Positions 7,270 to 14,354 of a stretch of DNA of 17,220 nucleotides are shown here, piece after piece. The DNA lies in NCBI GenBank assembly GCA_016935935.1, contig JAFGPZ010000173.1, positions 1 to 17,220 on the forward strand, in the 5' to 3' direction. The position numbers and the translations under genes are program-made. How positions within the stretch are numbered: position 1 is the first letter of the stretch; each line of letters starts with the position of its first letter. The DNA comes from Deltaproteobacteria bacterium (GTDB taxonomy: Bacteria; Desulfobacterota; Syntrophia; Syntrophales; UBA2210). The notes below the pieces were generated by a model that saw only the letters and a list, made by a program, of their open reading frames with translations, had not been told where the DNA came from and searched no databases.

Positions 7270-8033
7270 GGAAGAAGCGAACGAACAGTAAGGGTAATAT
7301 GAAAAAGGGAATCTATATATTGCCGAACGTAATTACCACGGCGAGTATGTTCTGTGGATTCTACGCCATTATCTCTTCAATGAACGGTGATTTTGTCAGG
7401 GCTTCTGTGGCGATTATAATAGCCTGTGTGCTTGATGGCCTTGATGGTAAAATTGCCAGGGTTACGAACACGACCAGTAAATTCGGAAGCGAGTACGACT
7501 CGCTGTCCGACCTGATTGCCTTCGGTGTCGCTCCAGCTATTCTGGCGTACGGCTGGGCTCTTTCTCCTTACGGCAGATATGGGTGGCTGGCGGCATTCCT
7601 TTTTGTGGCTTGCGGGGCACTTCGCCTGGCGCGATTTAATATCCAAATAGGAATTATTAACAGCAGGCTTTTTAACGGTCTCCCCATACCGGCGGCAGCG
7701 GTCGTCGTGGCAACCTCCGTATTGTTCTATTCCTATCTTGGGGGAGAAAGGAATTTCTATAATCCCTCTATAATTGTCTTGGTGACAGTTCTTGCCCTGC
7801 TGATGGTAAGCAATATCAAGTATTACAGTTTTAAAGACTTGAACTTCTTCGCGAGAAAACCCTTCATGACTTTTGTTTTAATTTTATTTGTCTTGACGGT
7901 AATTATTATGGAAACTCAGATCATGCTTTTTACATTTGCCGTAGGCTACAGTATGTCCGGACCGGGATGGGCGCTATACAGGCTGATCAAGGTTAGATGC
8001 GGTGAAAAGGAATACAGGGATGAGAATATATGA
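7266..8033 (+). CDS. pssA: CDP-diacylglycerol-serine O-phosphatidyltransferase
   Basis: PssA is a membrane enzyme that replaces the CMP of CDP-diacylglycerol with serine to give phosphatidylserine. The 255-residue product belongs to the CDP-alcohol phosphatidyltransferase family. Its signature is complete at residues 57-82: Asp57-Gly58, Asp60-Gly61, Ala64-Arg65, Gly74, Asp78 and Asp82, in the order DG..DG..AR........G...D...D. Several hydrophobic helices flank it (for example 24-40, 44-57, 83-112, 135-155, 160-175 and 193-230). ATG 7266 overlaps the psd stop; a second in-frame ATG at 7299, preceded by AAGGG, would remove a basic 11-residue tip and give the more usual MKKGIYILPN start. With cdsA and psd it completes phosphatidylethanolamine synthesis in one gene run. 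Confidence 0.95.
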   Translation: MRKKRTNSKGNMKKGIYILPNVITTASMFCGFYAIISSMNGDFVRASVAIIIACVLDGLDGKIARVTNTTSKFGSEYDSLSDLIAFGVAPAILAYGWALSPYGRYGWLAAFLFVACGALRLARFNIQIGIINSRLFNGLPIPAAAVVVATSVLFYSYLGGERNFYNPSIIVLVTVLALLMVSNIKYYSFKDLNFFARKPFMTFVLILFVLTVIIMETQIMLFTFAVGYSMSGPGWALYRLIKVRCGEKEYRDENI

Positions 8034-8061
8034 CAGGCTATAAATTGAGATTGAGGAGTCT

Positions 8062-9078
8062 ATGAGAAAATACAGTGTGGCGGTGGTAGGTGCAACAGGT
8101 GCCGTAGGAAATGAGATGATAAAGATTCTGGAGGAGAGGAATTTCCCCGTGGGAACATTGAAACTCCTCGCTTCGGAACGTTCAATGGGGAAGGAATTGA
8201 CCTTCAGGAATGAGAATTATCCCGTCAATGTACTCGACGAACATTCCTTTGAAGGTGTGGAAATAGGTCTCTTTTCGGCGGGAGGCAGTGTAAGTGAGCG
8301 CTTTGCACCCATAGCCGCCGATACTGGGTGTGTCGTGGTGGACAATACGAGCGCCTTCAGGATGGATCCCGCAGTGCCGCTCGTTGTCCCCGAAGTAAAC
8401 CCTGAAGCGATCGCTTCATATAAGACAAAGGGGATCATCGCAAATCCCAACTGCTCTACAATTCAGATGGTAGTGGCCCTGAAACCGATACACGATGTGG
8501 CCAGGATCAGGCGGGTTGTCGTGTCCACTTATCAGGCCGTATCCGGAACTGGTAAAAAGGCGATCGAGGAACTTGTGGAGCAGACAAAGGCACTTCTGGC
8601 CTGCAGGGAACCCGAAGTCAAGGTCTATCCTCACCGAATAGCCTTTAACTGTCTTCCCCATATAGATGTTTTCCTCGATAATGGCTACACCAAAGAAGAG
8701 ATGAAGATGGTAAATGAAACAAAGAAAATTATGTCTGACTCATCAATAGCATTGACGGCAACGACAGTGAGGGTTCCCGTTTTTTATGGTCATTCGGAAT
8801 CCGTTAACATAGAGACGGAGAGAAAAATATCCGCGGAAGAGGTGAGAGAACTCCTGGCCAGTGCGCCCGGTGTCAAGGTTGTCGATAATCCCGATTTCAG
8901 CCAATATCCGCTCGCCAGCAATTCGGCGGGGAAGGACGACACCTTTGTGGGACGAATCAGAGAAGACGAGTCGATCCCTAATGGAATTAACATGTGGATC
9001 GTTTCTGATAATATAAGAAAAGGCGCGGCACTCAATACGGTTCAGATAGCAGAGATCCTTATACGCGATTATTTGTAA
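8062..9078 (+). CDS. asd: Aspartate-semialdehyde dehydrogenase
   Basis: Asd reduces 4-aspartyl phosphate to aspartate 4-semialdehyde with NADPH, the branch point to lysine and diaminopimelate, threonine and methionine; it is cytoplasmic. The 338-residue protein shows the Rossmann motif VVGATGAVG (8-16), SAGGSVS (72-78), the nucleophile Cys131 in ANPNCSTIQ, TYQAVSGTGKKA (156-167), and His244 in VPVFYGHSE. These are the features of the bacterial USG-1/Asd form of about 340 residues. A TTGAGGAG stretch about five bases before ATG 8062 is a good ribosome-binding site, and the gap to pssA is only 28 bases, so read-through from the envelope run is likely. Diaminopimelate supply ties it loosely to cell-wall synthesis. 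Confidence 0.97.
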   Translation: MRKYSVAVVGATGAVGNEMIKILEERNFPVGTLKLLASERSMGKELTFRNENYPVNVLDEHSFEGVEIGLFSAGGSVSERFAPIAADTGCVVVDNTSAFRMDPAVPLVVPEVNPEAIASYKTKGIIANPNCSTIQMVVALKPIHDVARIRRVVVSTYQAVSGTGKKAIEELVEQTKALLACREPEVKVYPHRIAFNCLPHIDVFLDNGYTKEEMKMVNETKKIMSDSSIALTATTVRVPVFYGHSESVNIETERKISAEEVRELLASAPGVKVVDNPDFSQYPLASNSAGKDDTFVGRIREDESIPNGINMWIVSDNIRKGAALNTVQIAEILIRDYL

Positions 9079-9084
9079 TAACTG

Positions 9085-9633
9085 ATGAAGGTGATAGGCG
9101 GTGACAAAAAAGGGAAAACGATATATGCGCCTAAGAGTCGCCATATAAGAATTACATCTGACAGGATAAAGAAGTCGTTATTTGATATACTCCCGCCTAT
9201 GGAAGGTATGTCCTTTCTGGATCTCTATGGCGGCACAGGGAATGTAGGCATAGAGGCATTGAGCAGGGGTGCGAAGAAGGTTGTCTTTATTGAAAGAGCG
9301 CAGCTCCATTTTCAGGCCATAAAGAGGAATCTTGATGACTGCGGTTTCCAATCGGGGTATGTTACTATACGTGGGGATGTTGAAAGAGGAGTTAAACTGC
9401 TTGAAAAGGAGAGGGAGAAATTTGATGTTATTTTTGTTGATCCTCCCTACGATAGAGATCTCATAAAAAAATCACTTTACCTTTTAGCTGTATCGGGATT
9501 GCTTAAAAAAGGCGGTATAGTCGCTGTTGAGCACTCGGTGAGAGAAGAAGTGTTCGGTGACGACTTGTTCACTCTTTCAGACCAGAGGCGATACGGGGAT
9601 ACGGTACTCTCTTTTATGAAAAGCACGGAATGA
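9085..9633 (+). CDS. rsmD: 16S rRNA (guanine(966)-N(2))-methyltransferase RsmD
   Basis: RsmD transfers a methyl group from S-adenosylmethionine to N2 of G966 of 16S rRNA during 30S assembly. The 182-residue product begins with the typical MKVIGGDKKGKTIYAP, then ITSDRIKKSLFDIL (23-36), the SAM-binding LDLYGGTGNVGIEALSRGA (45-63; the usual loop is DLFAGTG) and the catalytic VDPPY (118-122). Full length for the family. ATG 9085 lies six bases after the asd stop with no strong ribosome-binding site, which suggests coupling to asd translation. The rsmD-coaD pairing is common in bacteria, although the two enzymes act in unrelated pathways. Confidence 0.94.
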   Translation: MKVIGGDKKGKTIYAPKSRHIRITSDRIKKSLFDILPPMEGMSFLDLYGGTGNVGIEALSRGAKKVVFIERAQLHFQAIKRNLDDCGFQSGYVTIRGDVERGVKLLEKEREKFDVIFVDPPYDRDLIKKSLYLLAVSGLLKKGGIVAVEHSVREEVFGDDLFTLSDQRRYGDTVLSFMKSTE

Positions 9634-9641
9634 GGTGGCAA

Positions 9642-10139
9642 ATGGACAAGATAGCTGTATACCCCGGATCATTTGATCCAATAACAAACGGTCACATGGA
9701 CATTATAAGCAGAGGACTCAGAATATTCGATCGGATAATTGTCGTGATAGGTCACAATCCCAACAAGAATACTCTCTTTACCGTCGAGGAGAGGTTGTCC
9801 ATGATTGAAATGCTTATCGAGGACAAGGAAAGAATTAGTGTCGACAGCTTTACTGGGTTACTCGTTGATTATATAAAGGGGAAAAAGATAAATTGCATTA
9901 TGAGAGGACTAAGGGCCATGTCAGATTTCGAGTATGAATTTCAGCTGGCCCTTATTAATCGAAGGCTTGACCGGGACATTGAAACGGTCTTCCTGATGAC
10001 GGGTTTCAAATGGTTTTATATAAATTCAAGAATCATCAAGGAAGCAGCGGGTTTCGGGGGATCGGTAAAGGGCCTTGTTCCAGATGTTGTTTACGAGAGA
10101 TTGCAAGAGAAATATCCAAAACTAAAAGAAGTCGAATGA
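9642..10139 (+). CDS. coaD: Phosphopantetheine adenylyltransferase
   Basis: CoaD transfers the AMP moiety of ATP to 4'-phosphopantetheine, giving dephospho-CoA, the penultimate step of CoA synthesis. The 165-residue protein has the usual length and carries the nucleotidyltransferase motif YPGSFDPITNGH (7-18, with Thr15 and His18), the MRGLRAMSDFEYEFQLALINR block (87-107), and the C-terminal INSRIIKEAAGFGGSVKGLVP segment (127-147). I chose ATG 9642 because GAGGTGG (9632-9638) is well placed and MDKIAVYPGSFDP is the standard N-terminus. An in-frame ATG at 9630 would add four residues and overlap the rsmD stop. It acts on the same cofactor pool as the CoA-disulfide reductase encoded at 15426-17090. 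Confidence 0.97.
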   Translation: MDKIAVYPGSFDPITNGHMDIISRGLRIFDRIIVVIGHNPNKNTLFTVEERLSMIEMLIEDKERISVDSFTGLLVDYIKGKKINCIMRGLRAMSDFEYEFQLALINRRLDRDIETVFLMTGFKWFYINSRIIKEAAGFGGSVKGLVPDVVYERLQEKYPKLKEVE

Positions 10140-10187
10140 TTTAAAAAAAATATTTTGAATGAAAATTTATATGCAGGAGGTAGGAAA

Positions 10188-11381
10188 ATGAAATTTGCTG
10201 AGAGAGTCACTGGAATAAAACCCTCGCCGACACTTGCCATTACCGTGAAGGCTAATGAGCTTAAGGCGGCAGGAAGGGATATTATAGGCTTCGGAGCCGG
10301 AGAACCAGATTTTGATACTCCCGAGAACATAAGCGAAGCTGCCATTAAGGCAATCCGCGATGGCTTCACAAGATATACAGCGGCCGGCGGTATAGACGAG
10401 CTGAAGGATGCAATCATAGGAAAGTTCAAGGGCGATAACAATCTTACATATGAAAGGTCTCAAATTGTCGTTTCATGCGGAGCCAAACACACCATATACA
10501 ATGTTATGCAAGCGCTTCTCGAAAGAGGGGACGAGATTATTGTACCGGCGCCTTACTGGGTTTCCTATCCTGACATGGCCATACTTGCCGACGCTAAACC
10601 GGTAATTCTGGAAACAAAGGAATCAAATAGGTTTAAGATTGATCCTAAAGAACTTGGAAGAGCGATTAATAAAAACACCAGAATGATCATTGTGAACAGC
10701 CCTTCGAATCCAACGGGATCTGCCTACACTTTGGCTGAAATGGAGGCTATTGCGGATGTCATAGTGGGGAAGGACATTGTTGTCGTGTCCGATGACATAT
10801 ACGAAAAAATTCTCTTCGATGGCTTCAAATTTGCCAATATTGCCAATGTAAGTGAGGAAATGAAGAACCAGACCGTAGTTGTAAATGGTGTCTCAAAAAC
10901 CTATGCCATGACCGGATGGAGAATAGGCTATGCGGCAGCTTCCAAAGATATCGTTGCGCAGGTGGCAAAGATTCAGAGCCAAAGCACTTCGAACCCGACA
11001 TCGATTTCTCAGAAGGCATCGGTAGAGGCTCTATCGGGAAGCCAGGATGCGATAGCTTTCATGGTAAAGGAATTTAAGAAGAGAAGAGACTTTATCGTAA
11101 AAAGTCTCAACCATATTGAAGGAGTTTCCTGCCTCAATCCGGAGGGTGCGTTCTACGTCTTTCCCAATATTTCCGGGTTATATGGAAAGTCTTATAAGGA
11201 TCAGAAGATAACCGACTCGACCACTTTTACGGCTTATCTGCTTGATGAGGCCAATATTGCCGTAGTTCCGGGTATTGCCTTCGGCGCCGACGATTACTTG
11301 CGATTCTCCTATGCAACATCCATGGAAAACATAGAAAAAGGCATGGTACGGATGAAATCTGCTGTAGAAAAGCTTGATTAA
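10188..11381 (+). CDS. Class I pyridoxal-phosphate aminotransferase, probable aspartate aminotransferase
   Basis: The 397-residue product is a PLP-dependent fold-type I aminotransferase resembling bacterial aspartate aminotransferases of the AspB/AspC-like subgroup, which interconvert aspartate and oxaloacetate with glutamate and 2-oxoglutarate; some members also use prephenate. Seen are GAGEPDFDTP (36-45), TRYTAAGGIDELK (61-73), APYWVSYPDM (121-130), NSPSNPTGS (170-178), SDDIYEKI (201-208), and the Schiff-base lysine Lys237 in NGVSKTYAMTGWRIGY (233-248); FSYATS near the end holds the expected substrate-binding Arg. AGGAGG (10175-10180) is seven bases before ATG 10188, which settles the start over an in-frame TTG at 10155. 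The strong site and AT-rich 48-base leader suggest high expression. Substrate choice cannot be read from the sequence alone, so no symbol is given. Confidence 0.93.
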   Translation: MKFAERVTGIKPSPTLAITVKANELKAAGRDIIGFGAGEPDFDTPENISEAAIKAIRDGFTRYTAAGGIDELKDAIIGKFKGDNNLTYERSQIVVSCGAKHTIYNVMQALLERGDEIIVPAPYWVSYPDMAILADAKPVILETKESNRFKIDPKELGRAINKNTRMIIVNSPSNPTGSAYTLAEMEAIADVIVGKDIVVVSDDIYEKILFDGFKFANIANVSEEMKNQTVVVNGVSKTYAMTGWRIGYAAASKDIVAQVAKIQSQSTSNPTSISQKASVEALSGSQDAIAFMVKEFKKRRDFIVKSLNHIEGVSCLNPEGAFYVFPNISGLYGKSYKDQKITDSTTFTAYLLDEANIAVVPGIAFGADDYLRFSYATSMENIEKGMVRMKSAVEKLD

Positions 11382-11510
11382 ACTGAATGAAACGCAGGGA
11401 ATTTTTAAATAAACCGGTATTGCCGATGCCGCGGGGGATACTGATACCGATGTGAATTTTATGATAGGAGAAAAATTGAAAAAGTGAGGCTTTGTGGGAC
11501 CATATTATAA
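11382..11510. other. Intergenic spacer with weak inverted repeat
   Basis: This 129-base gap holds no gene. CGGTAT (11415-11420) and ATACCG (11444-11449) form a 6-bp inverted repeat with a 23-base G/C-rich loop, followed by ATGTGAATTTT, so it could be a poor terminator after the aminotransferase gene. TTGAAA at 11476-11481 and TATTAT at 11503-11508 look like promoter hexamers, but the spacing is 21 bases, too long for a normal sigma70 promoter. Confidence 0.3.
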
Positions 11511-12671
11511 GTGAAACTGCGGATGTTAGTTTTTATCGGCATCTACCTGTTCATATACGGCGGGATGCACTTTTATATATACAGAAGGGTAATGCCGTTC
11601 ATTTCTTCAGGGAGGTGGTTGGTGATAGTCCTTTTCTGCCTCCTTGTTATTGCTCCCGTTCTGATTGTCCGTCTAACCCATAGCGGTATGACAACTTTTG
11701 CCCTTCCACTGGCCTGGATTGCGTACATGTGGATGGGGTTCGTCTTCATATTGTTTTTCCTTTGTATTACCTTTGATTGTTATCATTCTGTAGTAAATGC
11801 GGCGGGAAGACTTGGGGGATTCGATACCTCCGGAATTGTCTTTGGATCTTCCCTTCATTCGGTTATTGTGATAGCATTCCTATCAGTATTGATAACCTTC
11901 TACGGTTTCTTTGCTGCTCGCCAGATAAATGTGGCATCGGTAACAATTCCAACTCAAAAATTGAATTCTGCATCCCAGCTTTTCCGTATCGTACAGATCT
12001 CTGACGTTCACCTCGGGCTTCTCACGAGAGGAGCGTGGGTTGATCGCCTCGTGCAGACCATCAAAGGCCTTAACCCTGACCTGGTGGTCTCAACGGGTGA
12101 CCTGGTTGACGTGCAACTCGATCATATAGGGCGTTTTCCCGATATGCTCAAAAGCATAAAACCACGGTTCGGGAAATATGCTGTCAGGGGCAACCATGAG
12201 GTATATGCCGGACTGCATCGGGAAGCGTCTTTTTTTGAAAGGGCAGGATTCAGAATGCTTTCTAATGAAGGTGAGCAACTCGGAAATTCCATATCAATTG
12301 CAGGTATCGATGATCCAGCGGTGTCGCAGCGACTTAACACAGATCTGCCCGATGAAAAATCAATACTTGAACGCTTTTCTAGGGAAGATTTTATGCTTTT
12401 TCTGAAACACCAGCCCGTTGTCGAAGCATCGTCTATTCCCTTTTTCGATTTGCAGCTTTCAGGTCATAGTCATGGAGGGCAGATATTTCCCTTTAACTTT
12501 ATAACACGTATTTCATACAGGGTTGAATTGGGATTATCTAAGATAGGTCAAGACGCCTGGTTTTATCACAGCCGAGGCACAGGAACGTGGGGGCCGCCGA
12601 TACGTGTACTGGCCCCGCCAGAGGTCACCGTTATAGACCTGAAGCACCCCGCATCATCTCAAAATAAATGA
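11511..12671 (+). CDS. Membrane-anchored metallophosphoesterase (calcineurin-like)
   Basis: The 386-residue protein has two parts. Residues 1-138 hold four hydrophobic segments (about 4-24, 36-54, 63-90 and 114-135), a membrane anchor. Residues 157-380 are a calcineurin-like phosphoesterase with every metal motif: SDVHLG (164-169, Asp165 and His167), STGDLVD (194-200, Asp197), RGNHE (226-230), KHQP (His300) and GHSHGGQ (318-324). It resembles the YkuE/YaeI-type membrane phosphoesterases; the substrate is not evident and could be a phosphodiester or a lipid-linked pyrophosphate. GTG 11511 follows an in-frame stop directly and has no clear ribosome-binding site; ATG 11523 is an alternative. It ends convergently with the minus-strand stress protein gene, 38 bases away. 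Confidence 0.88.
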   Translation: MKLRMLVFIGIYLFIYGGMHFYIYRRVMPFISSGRWLVIVLFCLLVIAPVLIVRLTHSGMTTFALPLAWIAYMWMGFVFILFFLCITFDCYHSVVNAAGRLGGFDTSGIVFGSSLHSVIVIAFLSVLITFYGFFAARQINVASVTIPTQKLNSASQLFRIVQISDVHLGLLTRGAWVDRLVQTIKGLNPDLVVSTGDLVDVQLDHIGRFPDMLKSIKPRFGKYAVRGNHEVYAGLHREASFFERAGFRMLSNEGEQLGNSISIAGIDDPAVSQRLNTDLPDEKSILERFSREDFMLFLKHQPVVEASSIPFFDLQLSGHSHGGQIFPFNFITRISYRVELGLSKIGQDAWFYHSRGTGTWGPPIRVLAPPEVTVIDLKHPASSQNK

Positions 12672-12709
12672 CAGCTTTAAGAGTGGGGGTGCACAGCTAC
12701 ACGATTCAA

Positions 12710-13546
12710 TTAATGGTAAACAAAGATCGGAATTGTTCCGTCCTCCATCAATTTGGTTGTCCTTCTCCCGAAAATATATCGTGCCTTATCCGAGTAGGCA
12801 CCGAGAACAACCAGCGGCGTTGGCTTATATTTTTTTGCCTTTGCAAAAATGGCATCTTCAACATTTCCAGTTCGCCATACCTTTTCGGGGCGGATTCCAT
12901 AACTGTTCAGGTATTTCTCGGCACGTGTAAGAAGGTATTCTGCTTCTTCCGCAGAATCATTAACATTAAGCAGTATTACCCTATATGATGCGGGAATATT
13001 CTGTGATAATTGCGCGTAGCTTCTCATCGCCCTGGCGGAAGCACTGGATCCGTTAAAGCAAATAATAATAGTCTCATGTGGTTCGATGATTTTAGGTACA
13101 CCTATGACTGGGCATACAGGGTCAAGGAGCAGTTTTCTTATACACCCTTCATCGGGTGCCTCGGTAGTCAGGAATTTGAAATAGGTACGCAGGCCCATAA
13201 TAATCAAATCAGCGGTTTTCCCCTCTTCCTTGAATATGTCTACCGGTTCTCCCATTTTCAGATATGTTTCGTATGGTACGCCTTCGTCAGTGCACTTTTT
13301 TTCAAAAGTCTTTATAAATTCAGCTGTATGGGTTGAAGCGTCTTCCAGTTTGTAATCGATTGCCTTCCTGGCATAGTAGTTGCCCCCAACACCTGATCCA
13401 ACTTCCGATTTTTCAATACCGGGAACATCCACGACTGCTACACCAATTACAATCCCGCCGAAAGTTTTAGCTCTGACACATGCCCATCTGATTGCGCTTT
13501 TGGAATATTCAGTTCCATCCAGCCCGACAACGATACGTTGGTTCAT
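12710..13546 (-). CDS. Tandem universal stress protein (two UspA domains)
   Basis: The 278-residue protein contains two UspA-like domains. Domain 1 is about 1-152: RIVVGLDGTEYSKSAIRWA, a middle segment with GEPVDIFKEEGKTADLIIMG, and PVCPVIGVPK. Domain 2 is about 157-278: ETIIICFNGSSASARAMR, the VILLNVND strand, TGNVEDAIFAKAKK, TPLVVLGAYS and IPIFVYH. The family acts in stress survival, some members binding ATP. The ATP-loop pattern G-x2-G-x9-G-(S/T) is not intact in either domain (MGLRTYFKF... and LGAYSDKARY...), so nucleotide binding is doubtful. The start at 13546 has a GAGGGAG ribosome-binding site (complement of 13555-13561). A promoter candidate lies upstream, so it is probably its own unit. 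Its role here is unknown. Confidence 0.87.
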   Translation of the reverse strand: MNQRIVVGLDGTEYSKSAIRWACVRAKTFGGIVIGVAVVDVPGIEKSEVGSGVGGNYYARKAIDYKLEDASTHTAEFIKTFEKKCTDEGVPYETYLKMGEPVDIFKEEGKTADLIIMGLRTYFKFLTTEAPDEGCIRKLLLDPVCPVIGVPKIIEPHETIIICFNGSSASARAMRSYAQLSQNIPASYRVILLNVNDSAEEAEYLLTRAEKYLNSYGIRPEKVWRTGNVEDAIFAKAKKYKPTPLVVLGAYSDKARYIFGRRTTKLMEDGTIPIFVYH

Positions 13547-13628
13547 TTTATTTCTCCCTCTTAAGTGTCAAATAATACTTATACCATTAGATAAGCATTC
13601 TATTGTTAAAAGCAAATAAAAAAGCAAC

Positions 13629-13657
13629 ATTTATGGGATTGTCCAATGAAATGTCAA
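13629..13657 (-). promoter_or_regulatory. Candidate sigma70 promoter for the universal stress protein gene
   Basis: On the minus strand, a perfect -35 TTGACA (complement of 13652-13657) and -10 ATAAAT (complement of 13629-13634) are 17 bases apart. The leader to the gene start at 13546 would be about 75 bases and is very A/T-rich. It contains the small inverted repeat TAAGT (13562-13566) / ACTTA (13577-13581), a possible regulator site. No convincing terminator for pdxT is seen in the 163-base gap, so some read-through from pdxST is possible. Confidence 0.5.
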
Positions 13658-13709
13658 GTTTTTATTTTTCAATATACAAAAAATAGAGATTCCCAGGGAT
13701 TTATATTTT

Positions 13710-14351
13710 TTAACGGGGGCTTTGCAATTCGGTTATTGGTTCCGTTACGTGGCGATAGTTGTTCCGCCCTTTATTTATCATGTTTAGATAATACTGGTGA
13801 ATTCTGCTGTCATCAGTCAGTTCAGGGTGGAAGGTGCACACCAGTACGTTGTGTTGCCTCGCCAGAACCGCCTTACCGTTGTAAGTTCCAAGAACCGTAA
13901 CATCTGGTTCGGTATGGTTTATAACCGGAGCCCTTATGAACACCGCATTGAAAAGGAAGGGAGTGGAAGCTGTGACTTTCACTTCTGCCTCGCGACTGTT
14001 GATCTGACGGCCATATGCGTTCCTCGATATGTCTATATCTATGAGGTTAAGTAGAGAGTTTCTGTTCCCATCTATTCGTGCGGCCATGAGTATGGCGCCT
14101 GCGCATGTTCCGAAAACAGGCTTGCCTGAGAGTGCCATTTTTTTTATTTCTCCGGGAAAATCATATTTAATGAGCAGTTTTGAAATAGTCGTGCTTTCTC
14201 CACCGGGAATAATGAGACCGTCAATTTCTGAAAGCTGGTCCGGCAGTCTGACCTCGGTGGCAGCGGCGCCACAGGAATGAATCATTCGAATATGTTCACG
14301 AAAGGCCCCCTGAAGAGCGAGAACACCAACGTTCAATTTGTTTTCACACAA
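13710..14351 (-). CDS. pdxT: PLP synthase glutaminase subunit
   Basis: PdxT is the class I glutaminase that releases ammonia from glutamine and channels it to PdxS for pyridoxal 5'-phosphate synthesis. The 213-residue product shows GVLALQGAFREH (9-20), LIIPGGESTTISKLL (46-60), the nucleophile Cys83 in GTCAG, RNAYGRQ (110-116), VFIRAP (137-142) and the His175/Glu177 pair in FHPELTDDSRIH. It has no ATG start: TTG at 14351, three bases after the pdxS stop with GAGAGG ten bases upstream, is used here. TTG at 14336, giving MNVGVLALQ, is the alternative. The C-terminus runs about 20 residues past the usual end and is basic then Glu/Pro-rich. Translation is probably coupled to pdxS. Confidence 0.94.
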   Translation of the reverse strand: MCENKLNVGVLALQGAFREHIRMIHSCGAAATEVRLPDQLSEIDGLIIPGGESTTISKLLIKYDFPGEIKKMALSGKPVFGTCAGAILMAARIDGNRNSLLNLIDIDISRNAYGRQINSREAEVKVTASTPFLFNAVFIRAPVINHTEPDVTVLGTYNGKAVLARQHNVLVCTFHPELTDDSRIHQYYLNMINKGRNNYRHVTEPITELQSPR

Positions 14352-14354
14352 TTT

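Noticed and set aside
13690..13712. TCCCTGGGA after the pdxT stop, followed by T-rich sequence, as an intrinsic terminator
   Set aside because: The palindrome has no room for a loop, so it cannot form a stable stem.
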